In this document: positions 9,424-19,202 of the stretch, piece by piece | Layout: each line of letters opens with the position of its first letter | Position numbering within the stretch: position 1 is the first letter of the stretch | From: Comamonas sp. BIGb0124 | GTDB lineage: Bacteria; Pseudomonadota; Gammaproteobacteria; Burkholderiales; Burkholderiaceae_C | Assembly (NCBI RefSeq): GCF_003752175.1 | Contig: NZ_RJVF01000011.1 | Location: 186,001 to 250,000, forward strand | DNA length: 64,000 nt | Reading direction: 5' to 3' | Made by a program: the position numbers and the translations under genes | Notes under the pieces: generated by a model | The model's input: only the letters and a program-made list of their open reading frames with translations | The model's database searches: none | What the model was told of the DNA's origin: nothing

Positions 9424-10908
9424 ATGAATGCCCGTATCCCCACTCCCGTTCTAGACAACACGCTCGCGCTGCAGCAAGTCAGCGCGCAATGGGACCGCGA
9501 CATCGTCCGCCAGGTCACCGACTACATCGCCATCCCCGCCAAGTCGCCGGGTTTCGAGGCCGACTGGCAGGCCAAGGGCCTGCTCGACACCGTGGTGCGC
9601 AACGCCGCCGACTGGATCGCGGCCCAGAAGGTGCCGGGGCTGCAGTTCGAGATCGTGCGCCTGCCCGGCCGTACGCCCGTGCTGTTCTTCGAAGTGGCGG
9701 CCACCCAGTCCGTCGCCGCCGGCAGCCAGACCGTGCTGATGTACGGACACCTCGACAAGCAGCCCGAATTCACCGGCTGGCGCAGCGACCTCGGCCCCTG
9801 GACCCCCAAATACGAGGACGGCCGCCTCTACGGCCGGGGCGGCGCCGACGACGGTTATGCCGTCTACGCCAGCATCGCCGCCGTGCAGGCCCTCAAGAGC
9901 CAGAACGTGCCCCATCCGCGCATCGTGGGCCTGATCGAGACCTGCGAGGAAAGCGGCTCCTACGACCTGCTCCCCTACGTCGACGCCCTGCGCACGCGCC
10001 TGGGCGACGTCGGCCTGGTGATCTGTCTGGATTCGGGTGCCGGCAACTACGACCAGCTGTGGCTGACCACCAGCCTGCGCGGCATGGCCAGCGGCACGCT
10101 CAAGGTCGAAGTGCTGACCGAAGGCGTGCACTCGGGCGACGCCTCCGGCCTGGTGCCCTCGTCGTTCCGTATCCTGCGCCATGTGCTCGACCGCCTGGAA
10201 GACAGCGCCACCGGCCGCCTGCTGCCGCCCAACTTCCATTGCGAAGTGCCGGCCGAACGCCTGGCGCAAGCCCAGATCACCGCCGGCATCCTGGGCGAAG
10301 AGCTCTACAAACGTTTCCCCTGGGCCCACTACGACTGCGGCGGCTCGACCACCGTCGCCCTGCCGACCACCACCGACCCCGTCGAGGCGCTGCTGCGCCG
10401 CACCTGGGTGCCGACCCTGAGCGTGACCGGTGCCGATGGATTTCCGGAATTCAACAACGCCGGCAACGTTCTGCGGCCCTACACCGCCTTCAAGCTCTCG
10501 CTGCGCCTGCCGCCCCTGGTCGACGCGGCCCAGGCCGTGCAGGAGCTCAAGACCCTGCTCGAGGACAACGCCCCCTACCAGGCCCGCGTGACCTTCCAGC
10601 CCGGCGGCGCCGCCACCGGCTGGAACGCGCCCGACACCGCCGACTGGTTCCGGCAGGCCCTCGACACCGCCTCGCTCGCCCATTTCGGCTCGCCCTGCGG
10701 CTACATCGGCCAAGGCGGCACCATTCCGCTCATGAACCTGCTGTCGCAAGGCTTCCCGACGGCCCAGATGATGGTGTGCGGCGTGCTCGGCCCCAAGAGC
10801 AATGCCCATGGCCCCAACGAGTTCCTGCACGTGCCCTACGCCAAGAAGCTGACGGCAGCCGTGGCGCAGGTGATCGCGGCCTTTCCGGCGACCGCTCCCG
10901 CGGCCTGA
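9424..10908 (+). CDS. M20-family metallopeptidase (dipeptidase-like)
   Basis: Zinc aminoacyl peptidase of the M20/ArgE/DapE/CPG2 group, 494 residues, predicted cytoplasmic. Metal ligands and catalytic residues are visible: MYGHLDKQPE (His109, Asp111), GRGGADDGYA (Asp142), ETCEESGS (Glu175 catalytic, Glu176 ligand), CLDSGAG (Asp203) and the C-terminal SNAHGPNEFLH with the last His ligand. An insertion dimerisation domain sits between about 225 and 390. The start at 9424 has AGGAG about 8 bp upstream; the frame is open further upstream without family similarity. The likely role is peptide or N-acyl amino acid hydrolysis; the substrate cannot be set from sequence. Confidence 0.9.
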   Translation: MNARIPTPVLDNTLALQQVSAQWDRDIVRQVTDYIAIPAKSPGFEADWQAKGLLDTVVRNAADWIAAQKVPGLQFEIVRLPGRTPVLFFEVAATQSVAAGSQTVLMYGHLDKQPEFTGWRSDLGPWTPKYEDGRLYGRGGADDGYAVYASIAAVQALKSQNVPHPRIVGLIETCEESGSYDLLPYVDALRTRLGDVGLVICLDSGAGNYDQLWLTTSLRGMASGTLKVEVLTEGVHSGDASGLVPSSFRILRHVLDRLEDSATGRLLPPNFHCEVPAERLAQAQITAGILGEELYKRFPWAHYDCGGSTTVALPTTTDPVEALLRRTWVPTLSVTGADGFPEFNNAGNVLRPYTAFKLSLRLPPLVDAAQAVQELKTLLEDNAPYQARVTFQPGGAATGWNAPDTADWFRQALDTASLAHFGSPCGYIGQGGTIPLMNLLSQGFPTAQMMVCGVLGPKSNAHGPNEFLHVPYAKKLTAAVAQVIAAFPATAPAA

Positions 10909-10934
10909 TCCGGGGGACGCAGCCCGGCCCGCCT

Positions 10935-11594
10935 TCAGGCGGCCGGCTGCGGGCTGTGCTGGTGCAGCAGGTTGGCGAGCTCCACCGCCGACTTCACGCT
11001 CATCTTCTCGAACACCCGCGAGCGATGCACTTCCACCGTGCGCACGCTGATGTCGAGCTGATCGGCGACCTGTTTGTTCGACAGGCCCTGCACCACCAGG
11101 TGCATGACGCTGCGCTCGCGCTCCGTCAGTTCGTTGTTGATCAGCGTGCGGATGTCCTGTGCCTGGCGCAGCTGCTGCAGCGCCAGCTCGCTTTGCCGCA
11201 GCGCGAGCTCGATGCGATCGACCAGTGCGTTGTCGGAAAACGGCTTTTCGCAGAAATCGAAGGCGCCGCGCTTGACGGCATCGACCGCCATCGACACATC
11301 GGCATGCCCGCTCAGGAAAATCACCGGCATGACCTGCAGCAGCGAACGCTCGCGCAGGATCTCGAACAGGGCCAGGCCGCTCATGCCCGGCGGCATGCGC
11401 ACATCCAGCAGCAGGCAGCAGGGCACGGCCGGCAGGAAGTCGGCGGGCTCGCCGTCGACCACCCGCAGGAAGTCTTCGGCACAGGCATAACCTTCGGCCA
11501 GCAGGTGGCGGGTGTTCAGCAGCCAGCCCAGCGCGTCGCGCACGCTGGCGTCGTCGTCGACGATATGGACGGCTGCAATTCGGGAGAAACTCAT
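10935..11594 (-). CDS. FixJ/NarL-type response regulator
   Basis: Two-component output protein of 219 residues. The receiver domain (about 8-125) has the acidic pocket VDDD at 12-15, phospho-acceptor Asp64 in LLLDVRMPPGMSG, and Lys in CEKPFSD. The LuxR-type helix-turn-helix (about 150-210) shows LTERERSVMHLVVQGLSNKQ and ISVRTVEVHRS. The ATG overlaps the kinase stop as ATGA, making the pair translationally coupled. The domain order and close pairing with a PAS kinase resemble FixLJ and DctSR systems. Target genes are unknown; it is the last gene of a four-gene chain. Confidence 0.93.
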   Translation of the reverse strand: MSFSRIAAVHIVDDDASVRDALGWLLNTRHLLAEGYACAEDFLRVVDGEPADFLPAVPCCLLLDVRMPPGMSGLALFEILRERSLLQVMPVIFLSGHADVSMAVDAVKRGAFDFCEKPFSDNALVDRIELALRQSELALQQLRQAQDIRTLINNELTERERSVMHLVVQGLSNKQVADQLDISVRTVEVHRSRVFEKMSVKSAVELANLLHQHSPQPAA

Positions 11595-13825
11595 GGCACG
11601 GAACTCGATTCGATAGGCTGGGCACGGGCCGGGGCGGTGGCGTCGTCTCGCGGCGTTTCGGCCGGAGGCACGGCCTGCGGCACCAGCGGCAGCGTGAAGC
11701 GGAAAATGGTACCGCATGGGCCGTTGGGCTCGAAGCTCAATTCTCCTCCGTGCTGCTCGACCACGGTACGGCACAGACTCAGACCCAGGCCCATGCCTTC
11801 GCGTTTGGTCGAGAAGAAATGCGTGAACAGGCGATCGTGCAGCTCGGCCGGGATACCGCTGCCGCGATCGATCACCGAGAACACCAGCCGGTTCGCACGC
11901 GGAGCCGACGGAGCACGGCTCTGCCCGCCCCCGATGCCGTGCGCCTTGGCGGGCGCCGACCGCAGAACGGCCGGTGCACCCTCGCCGTGGGCCGTTGCCG
12001 CGCCGGCCGGCGACTGGCGCGCCACGCGGATCACCAGCCGCCGATCGTGCCGCGGCGAATGCTCCATCGACTGGATGCCGTTGCGTGCCAGGTTGAGCAG
12101 CACCTGCTCGATCATGATGCGATCGCACAGCACCGGCGGCAGCCCGGGCTCGATCTGCCAGACCAGCGAGACCCCCACCTTGCGCGCCTGCAGCGACAGC
12201 AGCGGCTCGATCGCCGGCTGGAACTGCTGAGGCGGCACCCACTCGTGCGCCTGGTGGCGGCGCTGCACGAAGTCGCGGACCGAGGTGATCACCTTGCCCG
12301 CCCGTTCGGCCTGCGCGGCGATCTGCTGCACGGCACTGCGCAGCAGGACCGTGGCGGGCGAGGCGTTCGTCCGTGCCCCGTCTTCCTGGGCCAGCAGATT
12401 GAGCGAGCCCGATGCATAGCTGGCGATCGCCGCCAGCGGCTGGTTGACCTCGTGGCTGATCAGCGATGCCATCTCGCCCACCGTCGCCAGCCGCGCGCTG
12501 GCCTGCAGCCGTTCGAGGCTGGCGCGCGACATTTCCTCCACGCGCCGCTGTTCGCTGACGTCGATGACCGCGCTCATCCAGCCGGTCTGCTTGCCCACGG
12601 CGTCGACCAGCGGGGCTTCGAAAATCAGCACGGGAAAGCGCGTGCCGTCGCGCCGCATGAAGACCGACTCGTAACCCGTGCGCGGCGGCAGCCGGTCGGC
12701 GCCGTGCAGCAAGGCCTGCCGCTGCAGGTACTGTTCGATGCTTTCGGGCGGCCAGTACGGCGCGGGCATCGAGGTGCCCAGCAGTTCCTCGGCAGAAAAA
12801 TCCACCATCTCGCAGAAGGCCGGGTTGACATACGAGATGCGCCCACCCAGATCACGGGCGCGCAGCCCGGTCACCAGCGAACTCTCCATCGCATTGCGGA
12901 ACGCCAGCGCATCGGCCACTTCCTGCTCCGCGCGCTGGCGCCGCCGCATGTCCTTGGCCAGCAGGATCATGACGGTCACGAGGGCGATCGTCATGAAGGT
13001 CACCAGCGCCGTCAGCACATTGGGAAACACGCCGGGTGCGGCATGCCAGAACATCAGCTTGAGCGTCAGGCTGGTGCCCGGCAGATCGATCACCTGCATG
13101 GACGAGAACGCCCGGCTGCTGCGCCTCAGCGGCGCATTGAGCACGGCCAGCCGCGCGCCGTCGGCATCGGTGAACGAGAGCTCGTGCGTGCGCTGCACCG
13201 GCTTGGCCACGAGCTCGGCCAGCAGGCCCTTGAGGCTGTAGGTTCCGACCTGGAAACCCGCCAGCTGCGCGCCATGCCGCACGGCCTGACAGACGTCCAC
13301 CAGTTCCTGCCCGATGCCCGAGCCGGTGGTACCGGTCTGGAAATAACTGCCCGAGTAGGTCGCCACCCCGGTCTGGGCGGCCAGCGAGCAGGCCAGCCTG
13401 ATCTGCAGGTCACGCCCCGGGACGGCCATCGGATCGCCCGGCACGGCCTCGTACGGCGACAGGGCCTGGGCATGCAGCCGGAAATCGGCATCGAGCCAGC
13501 GCACCCGCAGCAGCTCGCGGCGCTCGTAGAGCAGGGTCGCCGCCAGAAAGGACCAGGTCGACTCGTCCATGGGCCCGGCCTGCAGCGCCTGCAGGCTCTG
13601 CACGTTGCGATTGAGCCCCTGCCGGATGTCCAGCCCCGCCACGGCCGTGTTGCGTTCGACCTGATCCTGCACCTGCGAGGTCTCGTAGATGCTGGCCAGC
13701 CAGATCAGCGTGCCCAGCACCGCGCCCACCAGACACAGCAGGATGGGCCACAGCCACTTGCGCACATCGGTGGTCAGGAAACCCGCTGCCCCGCGCGCCA
13801 CCGCGGCCACCGCATCCGGTTTCAC
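11591..13825 (-). CDS. Membrane PAS-domain sensor histidine kinase
   Basis: Sensor kinase of 744 residues. A first membrane span (about 24-46), a periplasmic sensor region of some 220 residues and a second span (about 267-290) are followed by a PAS domain (about 300-425), a HisKA domain with phospho-acceptor His458 in ISHEVNQPLAA, and a HATPase domain ending FFSTKREGMGLGLSLCRTVV. The DctB/FixL-like H-box suggests the HPK4 group. The start is taken as GTG at 13825, which overlaps the upstream amidase stop as GTGA. A Pro/Ala/Gly-rich insert of about 45 residues lies between the N-box (NLARNGIQSM) and the G1 box (VIDRGSGIP), which is unusual. The ligand is unknown. Confidence 0.92.
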   Translation of the reverse strand: MKPDAVAAVARGAAGFLTTDVRKWLWPILLCLVGAVLGTLIWLASIYETSQVQDQVERNTAVAGLDIRQGLNRNVQSLQALQAGPMDESTWSFLAATLLYERRELLRVRWLDADFRLHAQALSPYEAVPGDPMAVPGRDLQIRLACSLAAQTGVATYSGSYFQTGTTGSGIGQELVDVCQAVRHGAQLAGFQVGTYSLKGLLAELVAKPVQRTHELSFTDADGARLAVLNAPLRRSSRAFSSMQVIDLPGTSLTLKLMFWHAAPGVFPNVLTALVTFMTIALVTVMILLAKDMRRRQRAEQEVADALAFRNAMESSLVTGLRARDLGGRISYVNPAFCEMVDFSAEELLGTSMPAPYWPPESIEQYLQRQALLHGADRLPPRTGYESVFMRRDGTRFPVLIFEAPLVDAVGKQTGWMSAVIDVSEQRRVEEMSRASLERLQASARLATVGEMASLISHEVNQPLAAIASYASGSLNLLAQEDGARTNASPATVLLRSAVQQIAAQAERAGKVITSVRDFVQRRHQAHEWVPPQQFQPAIEPLLSLQARKVGVSLVWQIEPGLPPVLCDRIMIEQVLLNLARNGIQSMEHSPRHDRRLVIRVARQSPAGAATAHGEGAPAVLRSAPAKAHGIGGGQSRAPSAPRANRLVFSVIDRGSGIPAELHDRLFTHFFSTKREGMGLGLSLCRTVVEQHGGELSFEPNGPCGTIFRFTLPLVPQAVPPAETPRDDATAPARAQPIESSSVP

Positions 13826-14634
13826 GGCCGCAGCACCCGGTGGGTCAGCGCCGGCAGCTGCAGCCGCAGTTGCGCCTGCCGCTCGGCATCCAGCTCGGCC
13901 GCCACCACGGCCTCGCCGCTGTCCCGTTCGGCCACGATGGCACCCCACGGATCGACCACCATGCTGTGGCCCCAGGTCTGGCGGCCATTGCCATGCAGGC
14001 CGCCTTGCGCGGCTGCAATCACCCAGGCCAGGTTCTCGACCGCGCGCGCACGCAGCAGCAACGCCCAATGCGCCTGGCCGGTGGTGACCGTGAAGGCGCT
14101 GGGCACCACCCAGATGTCGGCCTCGGCCGAGCGGTACAGCTCGGGGAAACGAACGTCGTAACAGATGCTCAGCCCCAGCCGCCAGACACGGCCCGTCCGG
14201 TCGGTGACCGGGGCCACCACCGGCTGCTCGCCGCGCCGCAAGACCCGGCTCTCGTCGTAGCTCTCGTCGCCGCGGGCAAAACGGAACAGATGCATCTTGT
14301 CGTAGCGGGCCGTGCAGCGGCCCTGCGGATCGAACACCAGCGTGCTGTTGTAGACCCGGTCATCCACGCCCGTGGACAGGGGCAGCGTGCCGCCGACCAG
14401 CCACAGTCCGTTGTCGCGGGCCATGGCGGCCAGCGCCTCCTGGATGGGCCCATGGCCCGGGTTTTCCTGGATGTCCAGCTTGTCGGTGTCCTTGCGCCCC
14501 AGCAGGCAGAAGTACTCGGGCAGCACCGCCAGCTCCACGCCCTGGGCGGCGGCGTCCCGCACCAGCCGGGCCGCAGTCTGCACGTTCTCAGCCACATCCG
14601 GGCTGCTCACCATCTGGATGGCTGCGCATTTCAT
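13822..14634 (-). CDS. Carbon-nitrogen hydrolase (Nit1-type, deaminated glutathione amidase-like)
   Basis: Nitrilase-superfamily amidase of 270 residues with the complete catalytic set: Glu40 in LAVLPEYF, Lys113 in YDKMHLFRF and Cys158 in LSICYDVRFPELYR. These flanking sequences are those of Nit1 and bacterial YbeM-like proteins, which hydrolyse deaminated glutathione, a repair function. It is cytoplasmic. The ATG at 14634 overlaps the yhdP stop (ATGA), and its own stop overlaps the kinase start (GTGA). yhdP followed by a nitrilase gene is, to my knowledge, a common arrangement in Burkholderiales; the kinase gene after it is less expected. The exact substrate is inferred from family. Confidence 0.9.
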   Translation of the reverse strand: MKCAAIQMVSSPDVAENVQTAARLVRDAAAQGVELAVLPEYFCLLGRKDTDKLDIQENPGHGPIQEALAAMARDNGLWLVGGTLPLSTGVDDRVYNSTLVFDPQGRCTARYDKMHLFRFARGDESYDESRVLRRGEQPVVAPVTDRTGRVWRLGLSICYDVRFPELYRSAEADIWVVPSAFTVTTGQAHWALLLRARAVENLAWVIAAAQGGLHGNGRQTWGHSMVVDPWGAIVAERDSGEAVVAAELDAERQAQLRLQLPALTHRVLRP

Positions 14635-17600
14635 CGTTGAATCTCGGGTTCGGGAAACCGGGTCGCATCGTCCGCCGGCGGGGCCGGCTGGGAACGCGGT
14701 TCGGCAGAAGGCGTACCGGGTGCATTTTGCACCGCCTCGATCTGCGGATCGGTCCAGCTGCCATGGATGTGGAAGGTGCGCGTCACCGACTGCAGCAGCG
14801 GACGCCTGAGCACCAGTTGCGCAATGAAGGTGCCCAGCCCGACGACCGGATTGATGGCCGTGGCGATCAATGCCATCGAGGTCGTATTGAGCTCCGGCAC
14901 CACCACCACCCTCAGATCCTGAGTCTCACGCACCAGGTCGGCCTGTCCCTCCATCAGCACGGCGGCGCTGACCCCCTTCATCTGCAGGTTGTTGGTCACG
15001 GCCTTGCCCTGGTCGATGCGCACGTCGCCCCGCAGAAAATCGAATGCAAAACCCTCCGAGAACGCATCCCGGAAATCCAGCACCAGCCGCCGCGGCAGCG
15101 CCTGCAGGCTCAGCACGCCCAGCAGGCGGGCGGGTCCCGGATCGGCCTTGAGAAACTGGCCGCGGCGCATGTCCAGCGCCAGTGCGCCATCGAGGCTGGC
15201 CAGGTCGAGCGCCAGCGGCGACCCCTTCCAGTCGACATGTCCCCTGAGGCTGCCTTCGCCATGCCGGAACAGGTCGGCATAACCGAAGCGGCCCAGCAGC
15301 TGGCCGGCATCGTGCGTTTCGAGGTGGAAATCGAGGCGTGTCTGCCGCACCGCGTCCTCGCCCGCAGCGTCGCCGGCGGCCTCGCGACCATCCGTCAATC
15401 GCCACTGGCCGGTGGCGCTGAGCGTGGCCTCGGGCACCGACAGCGTCAGCGTATCGAGCCGCCAGACCCGCGTCCGGCTGCCGGTGCCGGCGGCCTCGCC
15501 GGGGTCGAGGTTGCTCGCCCGCACCCGCAGACGGCCCAGATCCAGGCCGGACAGGCGCAGCGCACCCACCTCGATGTCGAGTCCGGGCAACACGCGGGTC
15601 TCGCGGTCCAGCAGCTCGTCGAGCGCATCGGCCGAACGGCCCGTCCCCCGCGCCGGCGGACGGGCCGCACGGTCGAGCACCAGCCGGTCCAGCCGAGCGA
15701 ACAACTGGCCCGGCTGGTCGCCGGCACCCTGGCTGTAGCGCAACTGTCCTTGGACCTCGTCGGCCGACACATCCGCCGACCACGTGCCCTGCCGGTGCGT
15801 GCCGCTCGCACGCAGGTTGTGAATCGAGCGGTTCGCAAATCGCAGTTCGCGTGCCTGCACGTCGATCCGCGTCGGCAGGAAACTGGCCAGCGCCGCGGCA
15901 TGGGCAGACTGCGGGTTGCCGTCCTGAGCCTCGGACCGCCCACGACCCTCACCGTCGGCAGGCCCGGCCGCCGCATGGGCACGCAGAGCGGCACTCGCCA
16001 TGCCGGCCGCCGTGCTGGGCAAGGCGCCGGGCGACGCATCGTCGTCCGCTCCGGGCGCCGTCAGCAGGGCCTGCCAGGCGCTGACATCCACCGTGTCGAG
16101 CTTGAGCCCCAGATCGACGCCCGAGACCGGCAGCACGGCCTCGGGGGCCTGATGCTCGTCGATCTGGATCGCGCCCCGCCGCACCCTCGGATAGCTGGCC
16201 GACAGATCCCGTTCGAAAACGGCCTTGATCCGCTCGCCGAGCTGGAACGCCACGCGATCTTGCTGCGTCCCGGTCGGGCTCGCTTCGAAACGCACCGGCA
16301 GGGCCGTTTCGGCCGTCTTGGCAAACGGCGCCGGCAAGCTCGACGCCAGGCCCTGCAGGTCCGAATCGAACCGTGCCTGCAACTGCCCGCCTGCAGAAGT
16401 CAACCGTGCGCTGTAGCGCGTCTGGCCTTCGAGCTGGCTGCCGATCTGGGCCAGCAAGGGCAGCTCGTGTGCATGCACCAGGCCGTCGGCGGTCACCGTG
16501 CCCTGGCCTTCGAACTGCACGGCCAGACGCCGGCGCGGTGCCGACGGCGCGGGATCGGCCGCCTGCCCCGGCGCACGCCCGGCGGCGATGTCACCGGCAC
16601 CCGCACCGGCCTCGGGCCGCCCCTCCTGCTCGCCCTGTCCACTGAACTGCAGTTCGCCGCCCAGCAGGCGTGTACGGGCATTGCTGACCTTGAATCCATG
16701 CTCGGTGAAGTCCACGCGGGCCTGCGTCTGAGCCAGCACCGGGGCTTCCGGCGTCAGCCGCAGATCGGCCTGCTGTATCTGTGTCGTGCCCACCACCGTG
16801 GTCGCGCTCGCGTCGTGCAGCGGAATGCGCAGCGCCAGCTGGATCGCTGCATCGCCGGTGGCCTGGCTGCGGGCAAAGGCACCACCCGCCAGCGCATCCA
16901 GCGGGGAATGCTGCACATAGCCCAGCGCCTGGGCCATCGGTCCGCCGACCCGTCCGTTGATCTCGAGCACCGGCTCGGCCTGCCCCAGGCCGGCGATGCG
17001 GGCCGAGGTCTCGGCGACCTTCAGTTGCGGGAAGTCGGCAAAGCGGCCGCGGGCGCCGCGCACGTCCATGTCGATGCGGTCGAAGACGAGCTGGGCATCG
17101 AGACCGGCCAACGCCGGCCAGCGCACCGGCTGGTGGGTCCGCTCGGCCACCGACTCGGGGACATAGTCGAAATCGACGTCGTCCAGATCGGCCACGATGC
17201 GAAACACCCCCTCCTGCGCATTGCGCGGCGGGAAATGATCCAGCCCGCTGTCCACGGCAAACGTGGTCCGGGTCGCACGGCCGCCCCGCACGGCATCCCG
17301 CACATAGTGCCGCGTCAGCTCGGGGATGGCCACCGGCAGATAGCGGTGCACCCGCGTGCCGTTGGCCCGCATCAGTTCACCCTTGAGCGTCAGGTGGCCG
17401 GGCAGCCGGTCGTCGGCCGTCCCTCCGGTTCGCCAGGTTCCCGTGGCAAAACCCGCCGCATCGGCATTCGCAAACTGCAGGTCCGACACCTCCACGCTGT
17501 GCTCCGCACCGACCCGCCGCCAACGCACCTGTGCGTCCAATGTGTCCATCGGCATCGCCGGCTGCTCGAAGACCCCGGGGAACACCAGTTCCCCCTGGCG

Positions 17601-19202
17601 CACGGCCACACGGGCCGTGCCGCCGTCCTGGTTCAGATCCAGCACCGCATCCGCGCCCCGGATCCCGGGACGGCCCGGCAGGGGCCGCTCGATCGCCCGC
17701 TTGCCCGACGAATCGACCGAACCGGCGCCGGTCCCTCCGGTCCGCACCGGGGCCTGGCTGCGCGGCCGCGGTTGCCCGGGAGCCAGGGCCAGACCCTCGA
17801 CCGCCGCATGCAGTTGCCAATTCATCTGCTCCCATGGGGATTCGCCGGTCGCCGCGGGCGCAGCGTTGCGCCGAAGAACCTGCTCCTGCGACCCATCCCG
17901 CGAAGACGGCCCCAGCCTGCCGCTCCATTGCGCCTCGAGTTCCCGCACCAGCCCTTGCGGCGCCAGCGCGGCGATGCGCTGGCGCACGGCCTCGTCCAGC
18001 GGCAGGCGCTCGGCCACCTGTGCCAGCGCAGCCAGATCCAGTTGCCGGCCCGTGACACGGCCTTGTTCGGGTGCCAGGCTTCCGGCCGCCTGGTAGCGCA
18101 CGCTGGCATTGCCACCCGGCCAGCGCGGGCCGTCGGCCAGCCGGAAAGCCAGATCCTGCGTTTCCACGGCAAAACCGCGCGGCAGGTCACGCCACGACAG
18201 CCGTCCGCTCAGTTCGGCCAATGCCAGCGGCAGCGCGGCCGCCTCGGGCGCGGAAGCGACGACCGCGCCGCCCGGCACTCGCCGCGCCACCACATCGCGC
18301 AAATCCACATCCAGCGTGGCGTTGTCGAGCGCCGCATGGTCCAGCCGGGACCACATCCGCACGCGACCCGTGCCGGCGTCGAGCCGCATCGGACCCGGCC
18401 AATCGGCCAGATAAGGCGCCAACTGGCCGAAGTCGACCCGGTCGACCTCCGCAAACAGCTCGCCCTGCCAGTCCTCCCAGCGTCCGCGATGCAGGCTCAG
18501 CAGCGGCTGGCGCATCTGTGCGGCGGCATGCAGTCGGCCGCCCCAGCCTTCGGGCAGGCGCGCATCGAGCCGGACGTCGTGCCGCAAGCCATGGTTGCGC
18601 ACCACCAGCGCGATCCCCTCGACGGTGGCCGGCGCGCGCGGCTGCCCGCCGGTGGCCGGCGGCCGCTCGTCGCGCCAGTTCACGGCGCCGTCGCGCACGA
18701 TCACGTCGCGCTGCGAGAAAAACCAGTCGCGGCCCAGGCTGCCGCCATCGTCCGAGCGGTCGAGCAGGACGCCCGCGATCTCGAAGCGCCCGTCTGCACG
18801 CCGCACCGCGTCGAGCCGAAGCCGGTCGACGACGAGTTGCTCGAAGCCCAGCCGCCACAAGGAACGCGGCGACAGCGTCGCCTGCACCCGCGACACGCTC
18901 AGGGTCTCTCGGCCCTCGGCATCTCGGATGCGGATGTCGCCCATCTCGATGGTCGGCAGGTGACGCCAGCTGTCGGCGCGGGCTGACAGTTGGCCGATGC
19001 GCACCGGCAGTCCCAACCGCTCGCTGGCCTGCTCTTCCACCCACGGGCGCAGTTTTTCGATACGGGGCACAATCACCCCATGCAAAGCCACCCAGGTCAC
19101 GACCAGGAACAGCCATGCCGCCACGGCCAGCCACCAGGCGGTGCTGGCCAGAAAAGAGGCGCCGCGCAGGCGCCTGGTGGGCTGGGAAGGACTGACGGAC
19201 AT
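14631..19202 (-). CDS. yhdP: YhdP-family AsmA-like phospholipid transport protein
   Basis: Very large inner-membrane-anchored protein (1523 residues; E. coli YhdP is 1266). One membrane span near residues 20-43 is followed by a long periplasmic region rich in beta-strand repeats. In E. coli, YhdP and its AsmA-like paralogues bridge the periplasm and carry phospholipids to the outer membrane. The C-terminal part matches the AsmA-like family ending (LVVVPELNTTSMALIATAINP, split: VVPELNTTS and ATAINPVVGLGTF), followed by a short Pro-rich tail. It is divergent from glnE and first of the four-gene overlapping chain. A 1449-codon open frame on the opposite strand is a high-GC shadow. Extra length comes from Gly/Ala/Pro-rich inserts. 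Confidence 0.9.
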   Translation of the reverse strand: MSVSPSQPTRRLRGASFLASTAWWLAVAAWLFLVVTWVALHGVIVPRIEKLRPWVEEQASERLGLPVRIGQLSARADSWRHLPTIEMGDIRIRDAEGRETLSVSRVQATLSPRSLWRLGFEQLVVDRLRLDAVRRADGRFEIAGVLLDRSDDGGSLGRDWFFSQRDVIVRDGAVNWRDERPPATGGQPRAPATVEGIALVVRNHGLRHDVRLDARLPEGWGGRLHAAAQMRQPLLSLHRGRWEDWQGELFAEVDRVDFGQLAPYLADWPGPMRLDAGTGRVRMWSRLDHAALDNATLDVDLRDVVARRVPGGAVVASAPEAAALPLALAELSGRLSWRDLPRGFAVETQDLAFRLADGPRWPGGNASVRYQAAGSLAPEQGRVTGRQLDLAALAQVAERLPLDEAVRQRIAALAPQGLVRELEAQWSGRLGPSSRDGSQEQVLRRNAAPAATGESPWEQMNWQLHAAVEGLALAPGQPRPRSQAPVRTGGTGAGSVDSSGKRAIERPLPGRPGIRGADAVLDLNQDGGTARVAVRQGELVFPGVFEQPAMPMDTLDAQVRWRRVGAEHSVEVSDLQFANADAAGFATGTWRTGGTADDRLPGHLTLKGELMRANGTRVHRYLPVAIPELTRHYVRDAVRGGRATRTTFAVDSGLDHFPPRNAQEGVFRIVADLDDVDFDYVPESVAERTHQPVRWPALAGLDAQLVFDRIDMDVRGARGRFADFPQLKVAETSARIAGLGQAEPVLEINGRVGGPMAQALGYVQHSPLDALAGGAFARSQATGDAAIQLALRIPLHDASATTVVGTTQIQQADLRLTPEAPVLAQTQARVDFTEHGFKVSNARTRLLGGELQFSGQGEQEGRPEAGAGAGDIAAGRAPGQAADPAPSAPRRRLAVQFEGQGTVTADGLVHAHELPLLAQIGSQLEGQTRYSARLTSAGGQLQARFDSDLQGLASSLPAPFAKTAETALPVRFEASPTGTQQDRVAFQLGERIKAVFERDLSASYPRVRRGAIQIDEHQAPEAVLPVSGVDLGLKLDTVDVSAWQALLTAPGADDDASPGALPSTAAGMASAALRAHAAAGPADGEGRGRSEAQDGNPQSAHAAALASFLPTRIDVQARELRFANRSIHNLRASGTHRQGTWSADVSADEVQGQLRYSQGAGDQPGQLFARLDRLVLDRAARPPARGTGRSADALDELLDRETRVLPGLDIEVGALRLSGLDLGRLRVRASNLDPGEAAGTGSRTRVWRLDTLTLSVPEATLSATGQWRLTDGREAAGDAAGEDAVRQTRLDFHLETHDAGQLLGRFGYADLFRHGEGSLRGHVDWKGSPLALDLASLDGALALDMRRGQFLKADPGPARLLGVLSLQALPRRLVLDFRDAFSEGFAFDFLRGDVRIDQGKAVTNNLQMKGVSAAVLMEGQADLVRETQDLRVVVVPELNTTSMALIATAINPVVGLGTFIAQLVLRRPLLQSVTRTFHIHGSWTDPQIEAVQNAPGTPSAEPRSQPAPPADDATRFPEPEIQR

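Noticed and set aside
11750-14161. 803-codon open frame opposite the kinase and amidase genes
   Set aside because: Antisense shadow; the real kinase has all catalytic boxes.
14637-18986. 1449-codon open frame opposite yhdP
   Set aside because: Antisense shadow of a high-GC gene; the His/Arg/Gly/Pro-rich product has no domain, and the YhdP frame has clear family motifs.
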